Assembly (NCBI GenBank): GCA_003550325.1 | Contig: QKWP01000114.1 | Span: forward strand, 358,914 to 422,913 | DNA: 64,000 bases | Origin: Gigaspora rosea | Lineage: Eukaryota > Glomeromycota > Glomeromycetes > Diversisporales > Gigasporaceae | Direction: 5' to 3' | Shown here: piece after piece, positions 12,291 through 24,733 of the stretch | Position numbering within the stretch: position 1 is the stretch's first letter | How the letters are laid out: each line of letters starts with the position of its first letter | Notes under the pieces: model-generated | Seen by the model: only the letters and a program-made list of their open reading frames with translations | The model's database searches: none | Told to the model about the DNA's origin: nothing | Made by a program: the position numbers and the translations under genes

Positions 12291-13190
12291 TTCTATGTAG
12301 AACTGTAGCACATATGGTTTTTGCAAATATTTTATGGCCTAGCGATCCAAATATAACCATTTTGGTATTCTTCAAACTGTCTTATCGAGATGAATTGAAT
12401 AAATCAAAATCATTTAATTCTGATCATTAAATATCAAACTTGTTGAGTTTTTATCCTTAAACCATTTCTCATACAAATTTGCACTGAATTTTAAATTTTG
12501 ATTGGTAACTCACATAGCATGTGATTACCTTAAAATTAAGGTTTAACTGTTTTAATTAAAAACCTGGTTTTTCTTATTTAGTAATTCAATAAATTGTCTT
12601 GATTGCACAGAAATGTTACAGAAATTATTGTCATTCAAGTTCGATCATCATCTAGGCTACCTTATTCAAATCATAAATTTTTTTCCACTTATTTATTGTT
12701 AGCATTATGATCATATCCACAAAGCTATTATCCAGTGTATCATGTTGTTAACCTGTAAAATATCACAAAAACGGACATAACGTTTGAACCAGTGATCCAA
12801 ATTCGATGAAACAACCACCATTCGACTCAGCGCGATGAGACGGTTCGAATAAGCTATAGTACGTCCCTGTACGACCTCTGGTTGCCAAGATAGGAGTTGT
12901 CAAATATTTACTCCTATACTTATTAATAGACCAACGATCTGATTGGCTAGGCGATTGCTGCGGACAAAAATCGTAGATCTGACATATCTAAAAGATGTCA
13001 TATTTATAGCTTATATTCTAGATATTTTATTTATTACATATATATTATTTATTACATATATTATATTTATACTAGTTATACTATATATTTTATTAATAAT
13101 AGTTATAGTATATATTACACATGTAAAAGATATTGACCGTTACATTTGTAAAATTTCAAAAAGTATAAAAGCGGCCGATGTGGACCTCAA
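12291..13190. other. AT-rich stretch up to the first gap
   Basis: No credible gene. The open frame starting at 12943 owes its length to the N gap. Short hairpin-like repeats related to 11760-11912 are visible around 12380-12500. Confidence 0.5.
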
Positions 13191-13857
13191 NNNNNNNNNN
13201 NNNNNNNNNNNNNNNNNNNNNNNNNNNNNNNNNNNNNNNNNNNNNNNNNNNNNNNNNNNNNNNNNNNNNNNNNNNNNNNNNNNNNNNNNNNNNNNNNNNN
13301 NNNNNNNNNNNNNNNNNNNNNNNNNNNNNNNNNNNNNNNNNNNNNNNNNNNNNNNNNNNNNNNNNNNNNNNNNNNNNNNNNNNNNNNNNNNNNNNNNNNN
13401 NNNNNNNNNNNNNNNNNNNNNNNNNNNNNNNNNNNNNNNNNNNNNNNNNNNNNNNNNNNNNNNNNNNNNNNNNNNNNNNNNNNNNNNNNNNNNNNNNNNN
13501 NNNNNNNNNNNNNNNNNNNNNNNNNNNNNNNNNNNNNNNNNNNNNNNNNNNNNNNNNNNNNNNNNNNNNNNNNNNNNNNNNNNNNNNNNNNNNNNNNNNN
13601 NNNNNNNNNNNNNNNNNNNNNNNNNNNNNNNNNNNNNNNNNNNNNNNNNNNNNNNNNNNNNNNNNNNNNNNNNNNNNNNNNNNNNNNNNNNNNNNNNNNN
13701 NNNNNNNNNNNNNNNNNNNNNNNNNNNNNNNNNNNNNNNNNNNNNNNNNNNNNNNNNNNNNNNNNNNNNNNNNNNNNNNNNNNNNNNNNNNNNNNNNNNN
13801 NNNNNNNNNNNNNNNNNNNNNNNNNNNNNNNNNNNNNNNNNNNNNNNNNNNNNNNNN
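13191..13857. other. Assembly gap (N)
   Basis: 667 undetermined bases. Open frames crossing it are artefacts. Confidence 0.99.
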
Positions 13858-14635
13858 TCTATAAAAAAAATTTTCACTTCTAATACAAGTCCTAATTTTT
13901 ACAAGTAAATCATTTAAAGTCAAATAATGAAAGTTGTCATCCTTTATATAAACTACAAAGTTGTATAAGAAACTATATTTTTAAAACCAATATTTAAAGA
14001 ATTCACCAAGATATTGTAAAATATTTTTTTGGTTAAAAAATTTCTTTAAAATTTAATATTTTTAGCTTATAAGCAATATAAACTTTTTGTCTTATAATAA
14101 AAGTTTATATAATTCAAAAATATAATTCTTGTTCTTAAATATTATAATACCAAATTTTATTTAAATATCTTAAATGATTAAAAAAACTAGATCAGAGGTA
14201 TATTTATAGTAATTATACAGGCAAATTTGCCTGCGAACCTCTACAAAGTAGGTGATAACGTTTTGTATCATTTATGTTTATATTTTTTGTATAGTTGCAA
14301 TATAAGTGACTACCAGAAAATTTCAGTGCAAATTTGTACTGAATTTTAAACAGTTTAAGGGATAGTATAACAGCTATTTGCAATTAATCAAAATCAATTT
14401 CAAAACATTCAAAAAAGGTAACTTATTTTTGAAATATATAAAATAAAATCTTGATATTAATAAATTATGAATAAGAAAATTATAAAATTAAAATTTATAT
14501 TCATACTATAAGAACATAAAATATAAAATTTTTGATTTCTTATATTCATACTATGTGAACATAAATAAAAAGGTTTGATTTTTAAAAAATTTATATTTAC
14601 TATGAACACTATGAACATTGATTTCCAACACTGGT
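13858..14635. other. AT-rich stretch without a supported gene
   Basis: Nothing recognisable beyond a short hairpin at about 14320-14360, where TTCAGTGCAAATTTGTACTGAA is inverted on itself. Confidence 0.5.
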
Positions 14636-14639
14636 CAAG

Positions 14640-15420
14640 ATCTAAATTTGTACACATATGGTCCAAATTCGTACAGATTCTGTGGACTATGTGGAACCAT
14701 ATGCTCATGCCAATTGGACTATAATAGTTAGGTTTTGCTGCAATTTACTAGTTGAATTGACATGGGATTTGGCATGGGTAATGAATGTAAATTTACATAC
14801 TACTGCAATAATGAACTATTAAAACATAAATTTATATAAGTAATCAATATAAGATAAACAAGCTAACTTTATATAAAGCAAAATTTTATAAAAAATTTTT
14901 TTTGTTATAGTACACAGGGAAGCTTTATTTGTGAAATCATAAAATATTGTACTTATTTAAAAAATATCCTTTACTGATCTTTTGCTTTTCATGAAATGTG
15001 CCAATACATATTACAAACCAATACATATATAATATAAACATTGTGTTATTTGAACACACCATTTCATATAATGAGATATTATTTGCTACCCTTTGCTGTA
15101 ATGTCTGTGCCATTTTTACTATACTATTCTATAAAATGTTCCTGTGCATGCCATAAGATCTGTGCTATTTTGAGCATTCCTAATACCAACCTGTACCAAA
15201 ACCTGTACACCTTTTTTTTATAGAGTATTAAAAGTTGATGTAATGTATAATAAGTTGATTGTGTGCACTATAGTATGGGCTCAAATTCACTGTTTTATAA
15301 AAGTTGATATTATATATAATAAGTTAAATGTACTATACTATAATATGAGCTCAAACTTGCAATTATAAAAATTGATATTATAATATATAGAAAGTTTAAT
15401 ACACTATGCTATACTTTACT
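14640..15420 (+). repeat. Interspersed repeat with a 67-bp tandem array (copy 2)
   Basis: The left part (GGTTTTGCTGCAATTTACTA, GGCATGGGTAATGAATG) matches 54130-54200. The middle (ACCAACCTGTACCAAAACCTG) matches 54350-54385 and, inverted, 9335-9385. From 15225 about three diverged units follow of TTATAAAAGTTGATrTwATrTATAATAAGTT plus ACTATA-TATGrGCTCAAA. No coding sequence is supported. Confidence 0.6.
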
Positions 15421-15654
15421 TTATTAAAAGTAGAAAGCATACTCAATTATGCTTCATCATATAAGTATTTTCACATGTACATAGAGTTGTTATAAGCACA
15501 ATATGCAATAGCAAAAAAGAATATAATAAAGTAGAGTACTATTTCATCATATATCTTCATAATACCTACTAAAGACTTTATAAAAATAATTGTTTTAAAA
15601 TTGGCAAAAATTGTTTAGAATTGAGTTAATTTTTTATATATTTGTACTGTTTTT

Positions 15655-16640
15655 ATTATAATATTTATATAGGATATAAAATAGAAAATTTTAATTAAAT
15701 ATTATTGTAAAAGAAATGTATAAAAACATATAAAAAATAATAAAAACATATATATCCAATAAACATCCTTTTAAAATATTTGGAACAAAGTAAGAGAGTG
15801 ACAAAAATCAGGTAATTTTTTAGAGAGAGTGGTAAAAAAAGGTAAAGAAACCTGGCTATATATATATTAAGAAAAGGAGAGAGGGTTAGGTCTCTAATAA
15901 AAAACAATTAGATAATGAATAACACAGCCCAAACAAACAGTCAGTTATTGCAGAATTTTTTGAAAAACTCCAAGAGATTTTTTATAAAGAAAAAGTGTTT
16001 ATATAAAATCTGAATAAGAATAATATTTTAAAGAGTAAATTTATTCATTGCCCCATGTGACGCCTTATATGTTGCTCTCCCAATCAAATTTCAAGATCAG
16101 ATGTAACGTTATATGATCAAAAAATTCAAAACAAATGTTCATTTTGTCAAAAATCATATAACTTAAAATTGAGTATATGAAACTACACTTAGGATTCTAA
16201 CAAAAAAAATTCTTTGCAAAATTTTACTATAAAAACCTCCTCTCACCTATACACACAATCTATATCTCACACTAACCCTATCCAATAAAAAAATGGTTTA
16301 TTTTAATTGGTTTGATTTACGTTACACCTGATTTTATGATCTATGGCAGGTGCGACAACATCGCACGTGCGATGTATAAATTATTTCTATTTTAAATCTG
16401 TACAATTAATATAACAGATTTATTATATATTCAAAATTAATCTTTTATCTATTTTTTTAAAAAAAATTGACTTTTGTTCATTTGTGTACTTTGTATTTTT
16501 GAAATAGATTAACTAAGATATAGATAACATTAATAATATGCATTAGTGCGTCATATACTATACATTGCTGAAAATAGTAAGGCTTATAACAATAACTTAT
16601 AATAGAAAACTATAATAATTCCAATATAAACTAACTCAAC
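15655..16640. repeat. Tandem duplication, first unit (with its own insertion)
   Basis: Matches 16680-17770 block by block. The outer blocks are 15655-16030 (matching 16680-17450) and 16390-16640 (matching 17450-17700). Between them, 16035-16390 is extra sequence absent from the second unit. It carries the GGaTTCTAACAAAAAAAATT core of the element at 9528 and is probably an insertion. Confidence 0.8.
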
Positions 16641-16679
16641 CCTAACCACCTATTGTAATTATTAGAATAGTGAGCAAGT

Positions 16680-17770
16680 TTTGTATAAAATAGAAAATTT
16701 TTGATTAAATATTATTGTAAAAAAAATGTATAAAAACATATAAAAAATAAATAAAAACATATATATCCAATAAACATCCTTTAAGATATTTGGAACAGAG
16801 TAAGAGGAGTGACAAAAATCAGGTAATTTTTTAGAGGAGGGTAAAAAAAAGTGAAAGAACCTGGCTATATATACCGTATTATGGCGAAATAGCGCATACC
16901 TGCGCGGTATTTCGATCACCTGCGCGGTATTTCGAGTACGCGCATGTGCGCTATTTTGAAACAAACCTAGTTTTTATGCAGTATATAAATATTTATTTGA
17001 AAATAATCTACTTAAATAGAAAATACATAGCTTTGCGGCAAATAATTTCCTAAATTATAGATCTTCAATTTGTTATTCATAACGTATGAGCTGTACATAA
17101 ACAGGTAGTAATCCCGTACGGTATTTATATTTATTTATTTATTTAACTATAACAATATACTATATAAGGTGCGCGCTATTTCGGGACGCGCATGGGCGTT
17201 ATTTCGAAACCCAGCATGCTATTTTTAGAGGATGCGATTTTTGAAATAGCGCCCATGTGCGCTATTTCGCCGTAATACGATATATTAAGAAAAGAGGAGG
17301 GGGTTAGGTTTCTGTTAAAAAATAATTAGGTAATGAATAACACAGCCCAAACAAACAATCAGTTATTGCGGAATTTTTTGAAAAACTCTAAGAGATTTTT
17401 TATAGAGAAAAAGTGTTTATATAAAATATAAATAAGAATAATATTTTAAATCTGTAATTATTGTAATATATAATTATTTGCATGATTAATATAACAGATT
17501 TATTATATATTCAAAATTAATCTTTTATCTATTTTTTTTTAAAAAAATTAACTTTTGTTTATTTGTGTACTTTGTATTTTTAAAATTAGATTAACTAAGA
17601 TATAGATAACATTAATAATATACATTAGTGAGTTATATACTGTGTATTGCTAGAATAGTAAGGCTTATTACAGTAACTTTTATTAGAAAACTATAATAAT
17701 GCCAATATGAACTAACTCAACCCTAACCATATATTGTAATTATTAGAATAGTGAGCAAGTTTTGTATAAA
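16680..17770. repeat. Tandem duplication, second unit (with a TIR insertion)
   Basis: Second copy of the unit described at 15655-16640. Its left half is interrupted at 16874-17280 by a TIR element, while the first copy has the uninterrupted GGCTATATATATATTAAG at 15852-15869 and so serves as an empty site. Confidence 0.85.
16874..17280. mobile_element. TA-inserting TIR element of 407 bp (mariner-like, non-autonomous)
   Basis: Left end CCGTATTATGGCGAAATAGC and right end GCTATTTCGCCGTAATACGA are inverted copies. Internal GCGC-rich motifs (TGCGCGGTATTTCG, GCGCATGTGCGCTATTT) stand out from the AT-rich surroundings. Comparison with the empty site in the first tandem unit indicates a gain of the element plus 2 nt, consistent with TA duplication as in Tc1/mariner insertions. 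It has no transposase. A longer relative is at 23742-25286. Confidence 0.8.
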
Positions 17771-17863
17771 TTTTTATAGTAATTCACAATATAAAACATA
17801 ATAATTTTGAGCAAAATCAACTTTAAAATATTATATCTACTGATTTGGTTTTACCCAAAATTA

Positions 17864-18148
17864 GGGGATGGCTAAAGCCAGGTGCGTTTATATGTTTTTG
17901 ATTATTTAATTAAAATTAGAGTAAGGGTTAGTTAGGGGTTAGAGTTAGGGCTTGACTTATAAATAAAATTGTCTTTCCGATATTTTTTATTAATGCTCCT
18001 ATACAGGTTTAGATACTCGTTTTTTGTATTTTCAGCGTTTTTCACTTTTTTTCTTTGTTTTTGTCTCGTCGGGCTAATCCGTAAAGGTCAAAATTTATGA
18101 TTTGATTGGCTTTATATCACGTGAACACACCTGGCTTTAGACGACCCC
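17864..18148 (+). mobile_element. GGGG-ended TIR element, copy 1, with 8-bp target duplication
   Basis: Begins GGGGATGGCTAAAGCCAGGT and ends ACCTGGCTTTAGACGACCCC. It is flanked by CAAAATTA at 17856-17863 and 18148-18155 (a one-base overlap ambiguity at the C). The interior has TTTTTGATTATTTAATTAAA, a run of GGGTTAG-type repeats and GTCTCGTCGGGCTrATCCGT. A near-identical copy is at 32482-32765 and a decayed one at about 18810-19395. An 8-bp duplication suggests hAT-like mobilisation. Confidence 0.8.
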
Positions 18149-18809
18149 AAAATTAGCCAATCATAATCGAGAATTATTTGCTATTAAAATTTATTACAAA
18201 GTAAGTTTTGATAACAACAGTCTTTTAAACTTACTTATTTAAGTATATAGAATATTGTAATATCTACATGTTTAATTATTAGCTGAAAGCAAGTTAGAAA
18301 GGTAGTTTTTCTAAAAAGTTCTTCTGAATTTACCCTTACCCATTATACAACCAACTGTTCAATAACAAACTGATCTTTTTCTATACAAAAATACCAAAAC
18401 GCTTCAACAACTAGTAATAGTGCTTTCTTTTACTGCTTGGCATAGCTGTTCTTTGAATATTTATTGCTTATTTATTTTATATAGAGGCCAAAAACTATTT
18501 TGTTTGAAGGTATTGTTTGTTGTTCTTCATGTCACTTAATTGAGAAGTTTGTGTAATAGATTATCGAAAAAAGACCCCTAAAAATCAAATTGGTAGATAT
18601 GTATTATTTGTTAAGTAAATTTATAGTAATTTTTTATTGTAATTTACAATAGAAATTATAATAATTCTAATAAAACTAATTTGCTTCTTTGTTATTACCA
18701 GAATAGTGAGTTTTATAGGACTCTAAAATATCTACAAAGAGGTAAGGTTTTACAAAAATTACTAAATATAAAAGATTTGCAAAAAAAAGACAAAAATAAA
18801 GGAACATCT

Positions 18810-19395
18810 AAAGCAGTGTCCATTTACATGTTTTTGATTTTTTAATTAAAAATAGAGTAAAGGTTAGTTTCGGGTTAAAGTTAGCGCATGTCTTATAGTA
18901 AATTGACCTTCTGGCTTTTTTTATTAATGCATCAAGCTGGGTTTAAATTGCTATTTCTTGTATTTTTGTGATTTTTGCTTTTTTTTTTTTTACTGTTTTT
19001 GTCTTTTTGGGCTGATCTATGAGAGTAGCAATTATTTTGCTAACCATTTCACTAACAAATTATTTACCAACAAGTTTATTTTACTAACAGCTTATTTTAT
19101 TAAAGCTCATTTTACTGACAAAGTAATTCTGATTATTATTATTAGGGTCAGAATAAAATTAAAATTAAAGTTAGTATACTTTATAGAAAAAAACTTGTTA
19201 GTAAAAAGAGCTTTGGTGAAATGAACTATCAGTAAAATAAACTTGTAGTGAATAATTTGTTAGTGAAATAGAGTGTCTATGAAATAATTGTCAGTAAAAT
19301 AATATAGACCTAATCCATATTAATCAAAATAAACAATTCTATTGGCTCTATGTTATATAATGAATACAGCTTTAGAGGACCCCAAAATTAATCAA
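18810..19395 (+). mobile_element. GGGG-ended TIR element, copy 3, decayed and split by a second element
   Basis: Left portion (CTAAAGCAGTGTCC, then TTTACATGTTTTTGAT, GGGCTGATC) and right portion (TTGGCTCTATG, CAGCTTTAGAGGACCCC) align with the two better copies. The TTTTACTGACA-family element at 19021-19310 interrupts the alignment. Ends are degraded. Confidence 0.65.
19021..19310 (-). mobile_element. TIR element of the TTTTACTGACA family, copy 2 (nested)
   Basis: Same arm blocks as the element at 11966-12282 but in reverse orientation (right end TATTATTTTACTGACAATTA read inward). It is inserted in the decayed GGGG element. Flanking TGATCTAT (19013-19020) and TAATCCAT (19311-19318) look like a decayed 8-bp target duplication. 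Confidence 0.7.
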
Positions 19396-19959
19396 ACTAA
19401 TATCTACAGTACTGAACAGCAAAAACCATCTATTTTTTTTTATGGCACCAAATTTGAGAATTTTATAACAATTCTTATTGACTAATTTTTGTGTAACAAA
19501 ATTTTGATTGGTTAATAATATAAAAATAATTTTTTAATATAATAGGCGCCAAATTTTGGATTTTTAATAATAAATATTAACCAAATAAATTACAAGCACG
19601 TGATTAGCATCAATCTGATTGGTCAATTGTTCTGCACCAAATTTCTGCTTTACTATTAAAGTTGCTGAACTTTAAACTATTATAACTTCTTTAAAAAGCA
19701 AGATATCAAAAATCTTTATTACAGATTTGTAGTTTAGGTTACAAATAAAAAATTTGTAAGAGGGATTTTTAAAATAATTACTCGTTGTGAAGTTATAAGA
19801 CTTTAAACAATGCTGGAAAAAAGGATGGTTTTTACTGTCTGGTACTATATAAAAGAAAATAATTTGTACTAATAAAACTAAAAATAAGCAAATTAATACC
19901 TAGCTATTTCTATATTTTTTAGGGTTCTAGTTCTATAGTAAAATTTTTTATACTAAAAT

Positions 19960-20800
19960 AAAATAAACTACAATAACTTATTCTATAATTGCATACTGTA
20001 TATTACTAAACAATAATGAATAAGGTTTGTGCACAAATTTTTTATAGTAGCTCTTAATGCAAATTAAACAATTTTAATATTAACTACTTTAATTACTTAT
20101 GATGTGTTAAGTAAGTTTGGTACAGAATTTTTTATAGTAATTCATAGAATTATAATAATTCTAATACAATAACTTATCTTTTATTGTTGCCAAAATAGTA
20201 TACAAGTTTGTAATAGCATTAAGAAATTTGTAATAGAAGTTTTTAATGCAATTCATAATAGAATTATAATAATTCAAATACAATAACATACCTTTTATTG
20301 TTGCTAAAATGGTATACAAATTTTGTAACAGAACTTTTACAATAGCTTATAATAGAAATCACAAAAAAAATTTTTTAATACAAATTATCTTAACCTTATC
20401 TACTTTATATTATTAGGATCAAAAGTAATATTGTAACAAAATTTTTTTTATAATAACATAATAATTTTAATACAACTAACTTATAACTACATACTATAGT
20501 CATTTAATAGTAAATTAGTTCTATATATATTGAATTTTTTAGCTACTTACAATATGCCAAATAAGTTTTGAGCTGAGTTTTTTTATATCAACTTAATAGA
20601 ATTCATACAAATTAACTTGATCTTTAACAATATATTGAGGTCAATAGAATAACAAGCATGTTTTGCAACAAAATTTTATAGTAACTAATAATAGAATTAT
20701 TCTAATTTCAATACAAACTAGCATAATTTTGATTACTATAATTGTGTTAGCAAGTTATAGCAGAATTTTATAGTTATCCATAATAGAAATTGCAATAAGG
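19960..20800. repeat. Degenerate satellite-like array, period about 110 bp
   Basis: Recurring pattern: GTAACAnAATTTTTATAGTAA, CATAATAGAATTATAATAATTC, AATACAA-TAACTTA, TTATTGTTGCTAAAATAG. Several diverged units run through this interval. Single relatives occur at about 16590-16690, 17650-17770, 18630-18720 and 44390-44540. Confidence 0.5.
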
Positions 20801-21395
20801 CTGTTTGAGTTTAATTTTTTAGCTAATATTACTTTCTATAACTTTTTAAAAAAAAGGAATAAAATGAAATAAATATATAAAACAAATATATTAAAACTAA
20901 AAAAATATAGGCCAATTTAATTGGTTGATATAAATTAGATAATTGGTGAAAATATATAGTATTTGGTTGTTCATTTTTTAGAAAAACTTTAGTTAAATAA
21001 GTAATATTAACCAAAAAATTAATTTTAAATAGTCTAATTCTAATTTGCTAACAATATTTTGCAATTACCAAATAGCAACTAAGTTCAGTAATAGATTTTT
21101 TATTTTTATAGTAATATAATAGAACTCTAAAGAATATATATAATGCTAGATCTGGTTTTGTATAGACTTATTATATAATTTTTCAATTATATCATATATT
21201 TAAATTTGTATAGCCAACAGATAATTTTTTAAAAAGTCAGATACAGTATTTAATTTTAAAACAAAGATGATCTTTATAACTAGTTAGATTTTTATTTTGT
21301 AAAATAATATTATACTATATGTTTTCAAAAATAAGCTATATACAAAAATAAGCTACTTCTTTTGTATGCTCCTAAAATAAAAAATCTAGATGAAA
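20801..21395. other. AT-rich stretch without a supported gene
   Basis: No coding signature. The short ORF at 20829-21014 is translated low-complexity sequence. Confidence 0.5.
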
Positions 21396-21399
21396 ATCT

Positions 21400-21600
21400 G
21401 TTGAAAAACTTGAATACCTTTAGTAAAAATCTGATCAAAAATAGAATACCTCTAGCAAAATTCCAGTTAAAATAGAATACCTTTAATGAATTTTTAGTCA
21501 AAAATTGAATACTTTCAGTAGAACTCTGGTCAATTTTGAATACTTTTAGTAAAAATCTAGTTAAATAGAATACCTCCAGCAAAATTCTAGTTTAAAAAAG
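21400..21600. repeat. Minisatellite, unit about 33-36 bp
   Basis: About six units of the pattern GAATACCTTTAGTAAAAATC followed by TGGTCAAAAATA, with drift between units. The minus-strand ORF covering this interval is a by-product of the repeat. Confidence 0.75.
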
Positions 21601-22254
21601 TTGGACATTACTAGTTAATCCAGTTGAGGATATATAGAATAATTATATATATATAGATCATTAAAAATATAGAGACCCAACTAATCAAAAAGGTTCCAAT
21701 AAGTAATATATGAATTTATAAAATTGACACCATATGCATTCTAATATTTCTGATAGCGATCAATCCAGTAGTTAAAAAAAAATCAGGAAGGTAGTTTATT
21801 TTTATAGCTTATTTTCAAATATTTACAGTATGTATTTAGATATAAACCATGTTTTTAAAAATAGATCCAAATGTTGTCTATAATAAAAATTATAATAAAC
21901 ATTTAAATTTACTATAAACTTTAAGCTAAAGGTTCTTTTTAGCTTAACTAATTAACTTAATATTAATGGATTGGATTTAGGCTTTTGTACTAGTTTTAAT
22001 ATAGTTTATAAAATAAATTAAAAATTTTAAAAAATTATATATATTTATATTTTTGTACACTTAAAATCTGAAAGCTATTCAAAAATAGTTTGGTATTATT
22101 TATTTTAATATTATTAAAAAAATTATTTTTAAATAATTTTTTTTAAACATTCAATTATTTGTAATTTCAAATATACTATATTTAGTATATTGCTATTTAT
22201 ATTTATTTTTATAAATTATTAGTAAATTTTATAAACTAAAAGCTTATAATATTT
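21601..22254. other. AT-rich stretch without a supported gene
   Basis: Nothing recognisable; extensive A/T homopolymer tracts. Confidence 0.5.
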
Positions 22255-23160
22255 TTTTTTAAAGTGAGATCATATCTCAGTCTTTATTAAGCATAGTTAT
22301 CATTACAATATCTATGAATATTGCATTGAATTACTACAACTACCAAGTACCAAAACTTAGACTATTTATTTATGACCTAAGCCTACCAGAGTATCCTATA
22401 TGTTCTACTCATATACTCATCCTGGTTTTTTGCATCTTACTTGTTCACTAGTGCTACCGCACCAGGTTCATATTTCAAACAATTTCTTAAATGCTGCTGC
22501 AATCTGGCCTGTATCTTAAGCCACTACCTTTCTACTAGTATCTATTATAACACATGCCCTTACAAAGTTTACATGACCCCAGTACTACCCCATTCTTCTT
22601 CCATTTTCTTTTTCCCGGAACTTTCTTTCTCCTAGTTGCTTTTCTACTTTCAATCCAAGGATCTAGAAGGGTCAGTCTGCCCTGGCAAACCCAGGAACTT
22701 TGTGCTCCTGATACATGTCCCTTTTTCCCCAGTTGACTCTGGCAGTCTGGTTAGTAGGGTCTCCCATAAATTCTTCTGTTGTAAGACTGCTTCCGGTTAG
22801 TCCAAACCGGTTAGTCCCTATTCGATTCCTATTTGTATATCGTTGGAAGTCAGCTACCTCTTTGCTTGGGTCTTGCCAAGTATAGTTTCTCTTGTCCTAT
22901 AGTTCTGTGCATAACACAGCACCTGCGCTCCCCAGGATATATGTACCATAGTACTGCATAACAGTATCAGAGCTCCCAATATGAGTTGATATAACCTAGA
23001 AAACAGATTTGTAAATTTGAGCTCAGAGTCCAGGTTACTGTAATGCAAATAAATTCTTCAAAATCGTCTTCTAGTGGGATTTGAGCTCTGTACCTTTTGT
23101 TACAACTACTTGGGAAGGTGACAAAAATCCAACTATACTATGTCGGCATGCCCAAAAGCT
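22255..23160. mobile_element. Base-composition island, possible LTR-type retroelement remnant
   Basis: This stretch is much less AT-rich than its surroundings. It contains no long ORF but has a direct repeat (CCGGTTAGTC, twice near 22795-22820) and an AATAAAG signal near one edge when read on the minus strand. GTATCAGAGC at 22964-22973, just after ATAACA, resembles the initiator-tRNA primer-binding site of copia-type elements (TGGTATCAGAGC), which would make 22263-22963 a candidate LTR. No gag or pol follows, so the LTR reading is speculative. It could equally be another kind of transposon remnant. Confidence 0.3.
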
Positions 23161-23740
23161 TATAATATTAAAAATATTATAGGCATATATATTTAAATAA
23201 TTTTTATTTATTTATATAAAAAAAATTTTAAATTTATATTGTAATATTTATATAATAAAAATTAAAAATTATTACTATTTTTAGAATTTAATATTTTTTT
23301 TAAAATTTTTAAATAATTTTTTAAAAAAAATTTTATATAATAAATTTTTTTAATTTTTGATAAAAATTGTAAATAAGATAATATAACATTTGTCAAAAAC
23401 AAATATTTACTAATTTTAAAACAGAAATTATAAAATTTGTGCTCTAAACAATTTTACTTAGTAGCAAAATATAAGTTATTTTAACTAAAAAATAAATCAG
23501 TAATATACTAAAGTTAAAAATTTCTGCTTGTTAATTTAAACCCTTTTTTTATCAAGATAACCTCTTTGAGCTTTTAAGTAAACTTGTTTAGCATATAATT
23601 TTACTTATATTAAAATCAATCCATGTTTTTTTAAACCTTTTACTAAGTGAAAAATAGTGTTAAATTTAGAAAAATTTTTTTTAAAAAAAATTTGTTTCTA
23701 ACTTAACCCATTTTTTACTAGTAAAAGGTTCAAAAAACCA
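23161..23740. other. AT-rich stretch without a supported gene
   Basis: Low-complexity A/T sequence only. Confidence 0.5.
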
Positions 23741-23949
23741 TACCATATTAGTATACACTTGTGTATATTTTGATCACCTGTGCAGTATTTCAAGTATGCA
23801 CATATGCGCTATTTTGAAATCAACTTAGTTTTTATGCACAAAAGAGATTTTCAAATTAGCACCCATGTGCTACATAAATATTTATTTGAAATCAATCTTC
23901 TTAAATAAAAAATACATAACTTAGCAGTAAATAATTTTCTAAATTATTT

Positions 23950-24733
23950 AGTGGGAGACACTTAGAGATAGAAATGTCACATTTTGAATTTTAAATTTTA
24001 TTATTTTAAAATTATTCAAATGGTTGATTTTTGATATTTTATAATTTTCTAAATTTCGATTGGTTGTATTTTCTGTAATTTGATTGGTTACTTAAAAAAA
24101 GATGCATGACTAAAAAATAATTATTAGGGTTTCTCAAATTCAAATTAAATCAAATATTGGATCAATTTGAGTTTGATCAAATCAAATTGACCCTTATTTG
24201 AATTTGATTTGATTCAAATATTTGAATTTGAATTTGATTTGAATTTGAATTTTTAATAGTAATTTTCAAATCAAATCAAATTTGACTATATTTGAATTTG
24301 ATCAAATCAAATATAGTCAAATTTGAATTTGAATTTGATCAAATATTTGATTCAAATATTTAAAATCAAATCAAATTGCAGAACCCTAATAATTATATAA
24401 TTTTATATTATTACAACTTAAATTACAAGTCAATATTTATTATTAAAATATATTTTAAATTATTGTTTTGCAATTATAAATATCTATTCTTTATATTTAA
24501 CAAAAAAATTTTTTTTATATGTTCTATTTTGGGTCGATCATATAAAAAACACAGAATTTTAAACTCTAACAACTTAATAATAAATAATTTTTTTAAAAAA
24601 GTTAAGGCTGCTATTTTGTAGTAAATTGATTTAGCTTTAAAACAGTAGCTTCCTTTTTTTGTATCTTTTCTGTATCATAAGTGATTAGCTTTTAAAAATT
24701 AGCCATTTTATTGCTGTCTCTAAGTGTCCCACA
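23950..24733. mobile_element. Nested TIR element ending GTGGGAGACACTTAGAGA
   Basis: Left end GTGGGAGACACTTAGAGATA and right end TCTCTAAGTGTCCCAC are inverted copies. The interior is AT-rich and itself holds the inverted-repeat element at 24117-24397. No transposase is found; the ORF at 24376-24621 is low complexity. Confidence 0.65.
24117..24397. mobile_element. Innermost nested element built of TTTGAATTTGA blocks
   Basis: Ends ATAATTATTAGGGTT and AACCCTAATAATTAT are perfectly inverted. The interior is a dense alternation of TTTGAATTTGAT and its complement ATCAAATTCAAA, so most of the element can fold back on itself. Confidence 0.75.

Noticed and set aside
12943..13923. Long open frames on both strands across the first gap
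   Set aside because: They are open only because undetermined bases were read as unknown residues.
15695..16964. Two similar minus-strand frames (70 and 100 codons) ending in FYYFLYVF-like sequence
   Set aside because: Their similarity comes from the tandem duplication; they are low complexity, and the longer one is interrupted in origin by a TIR element.
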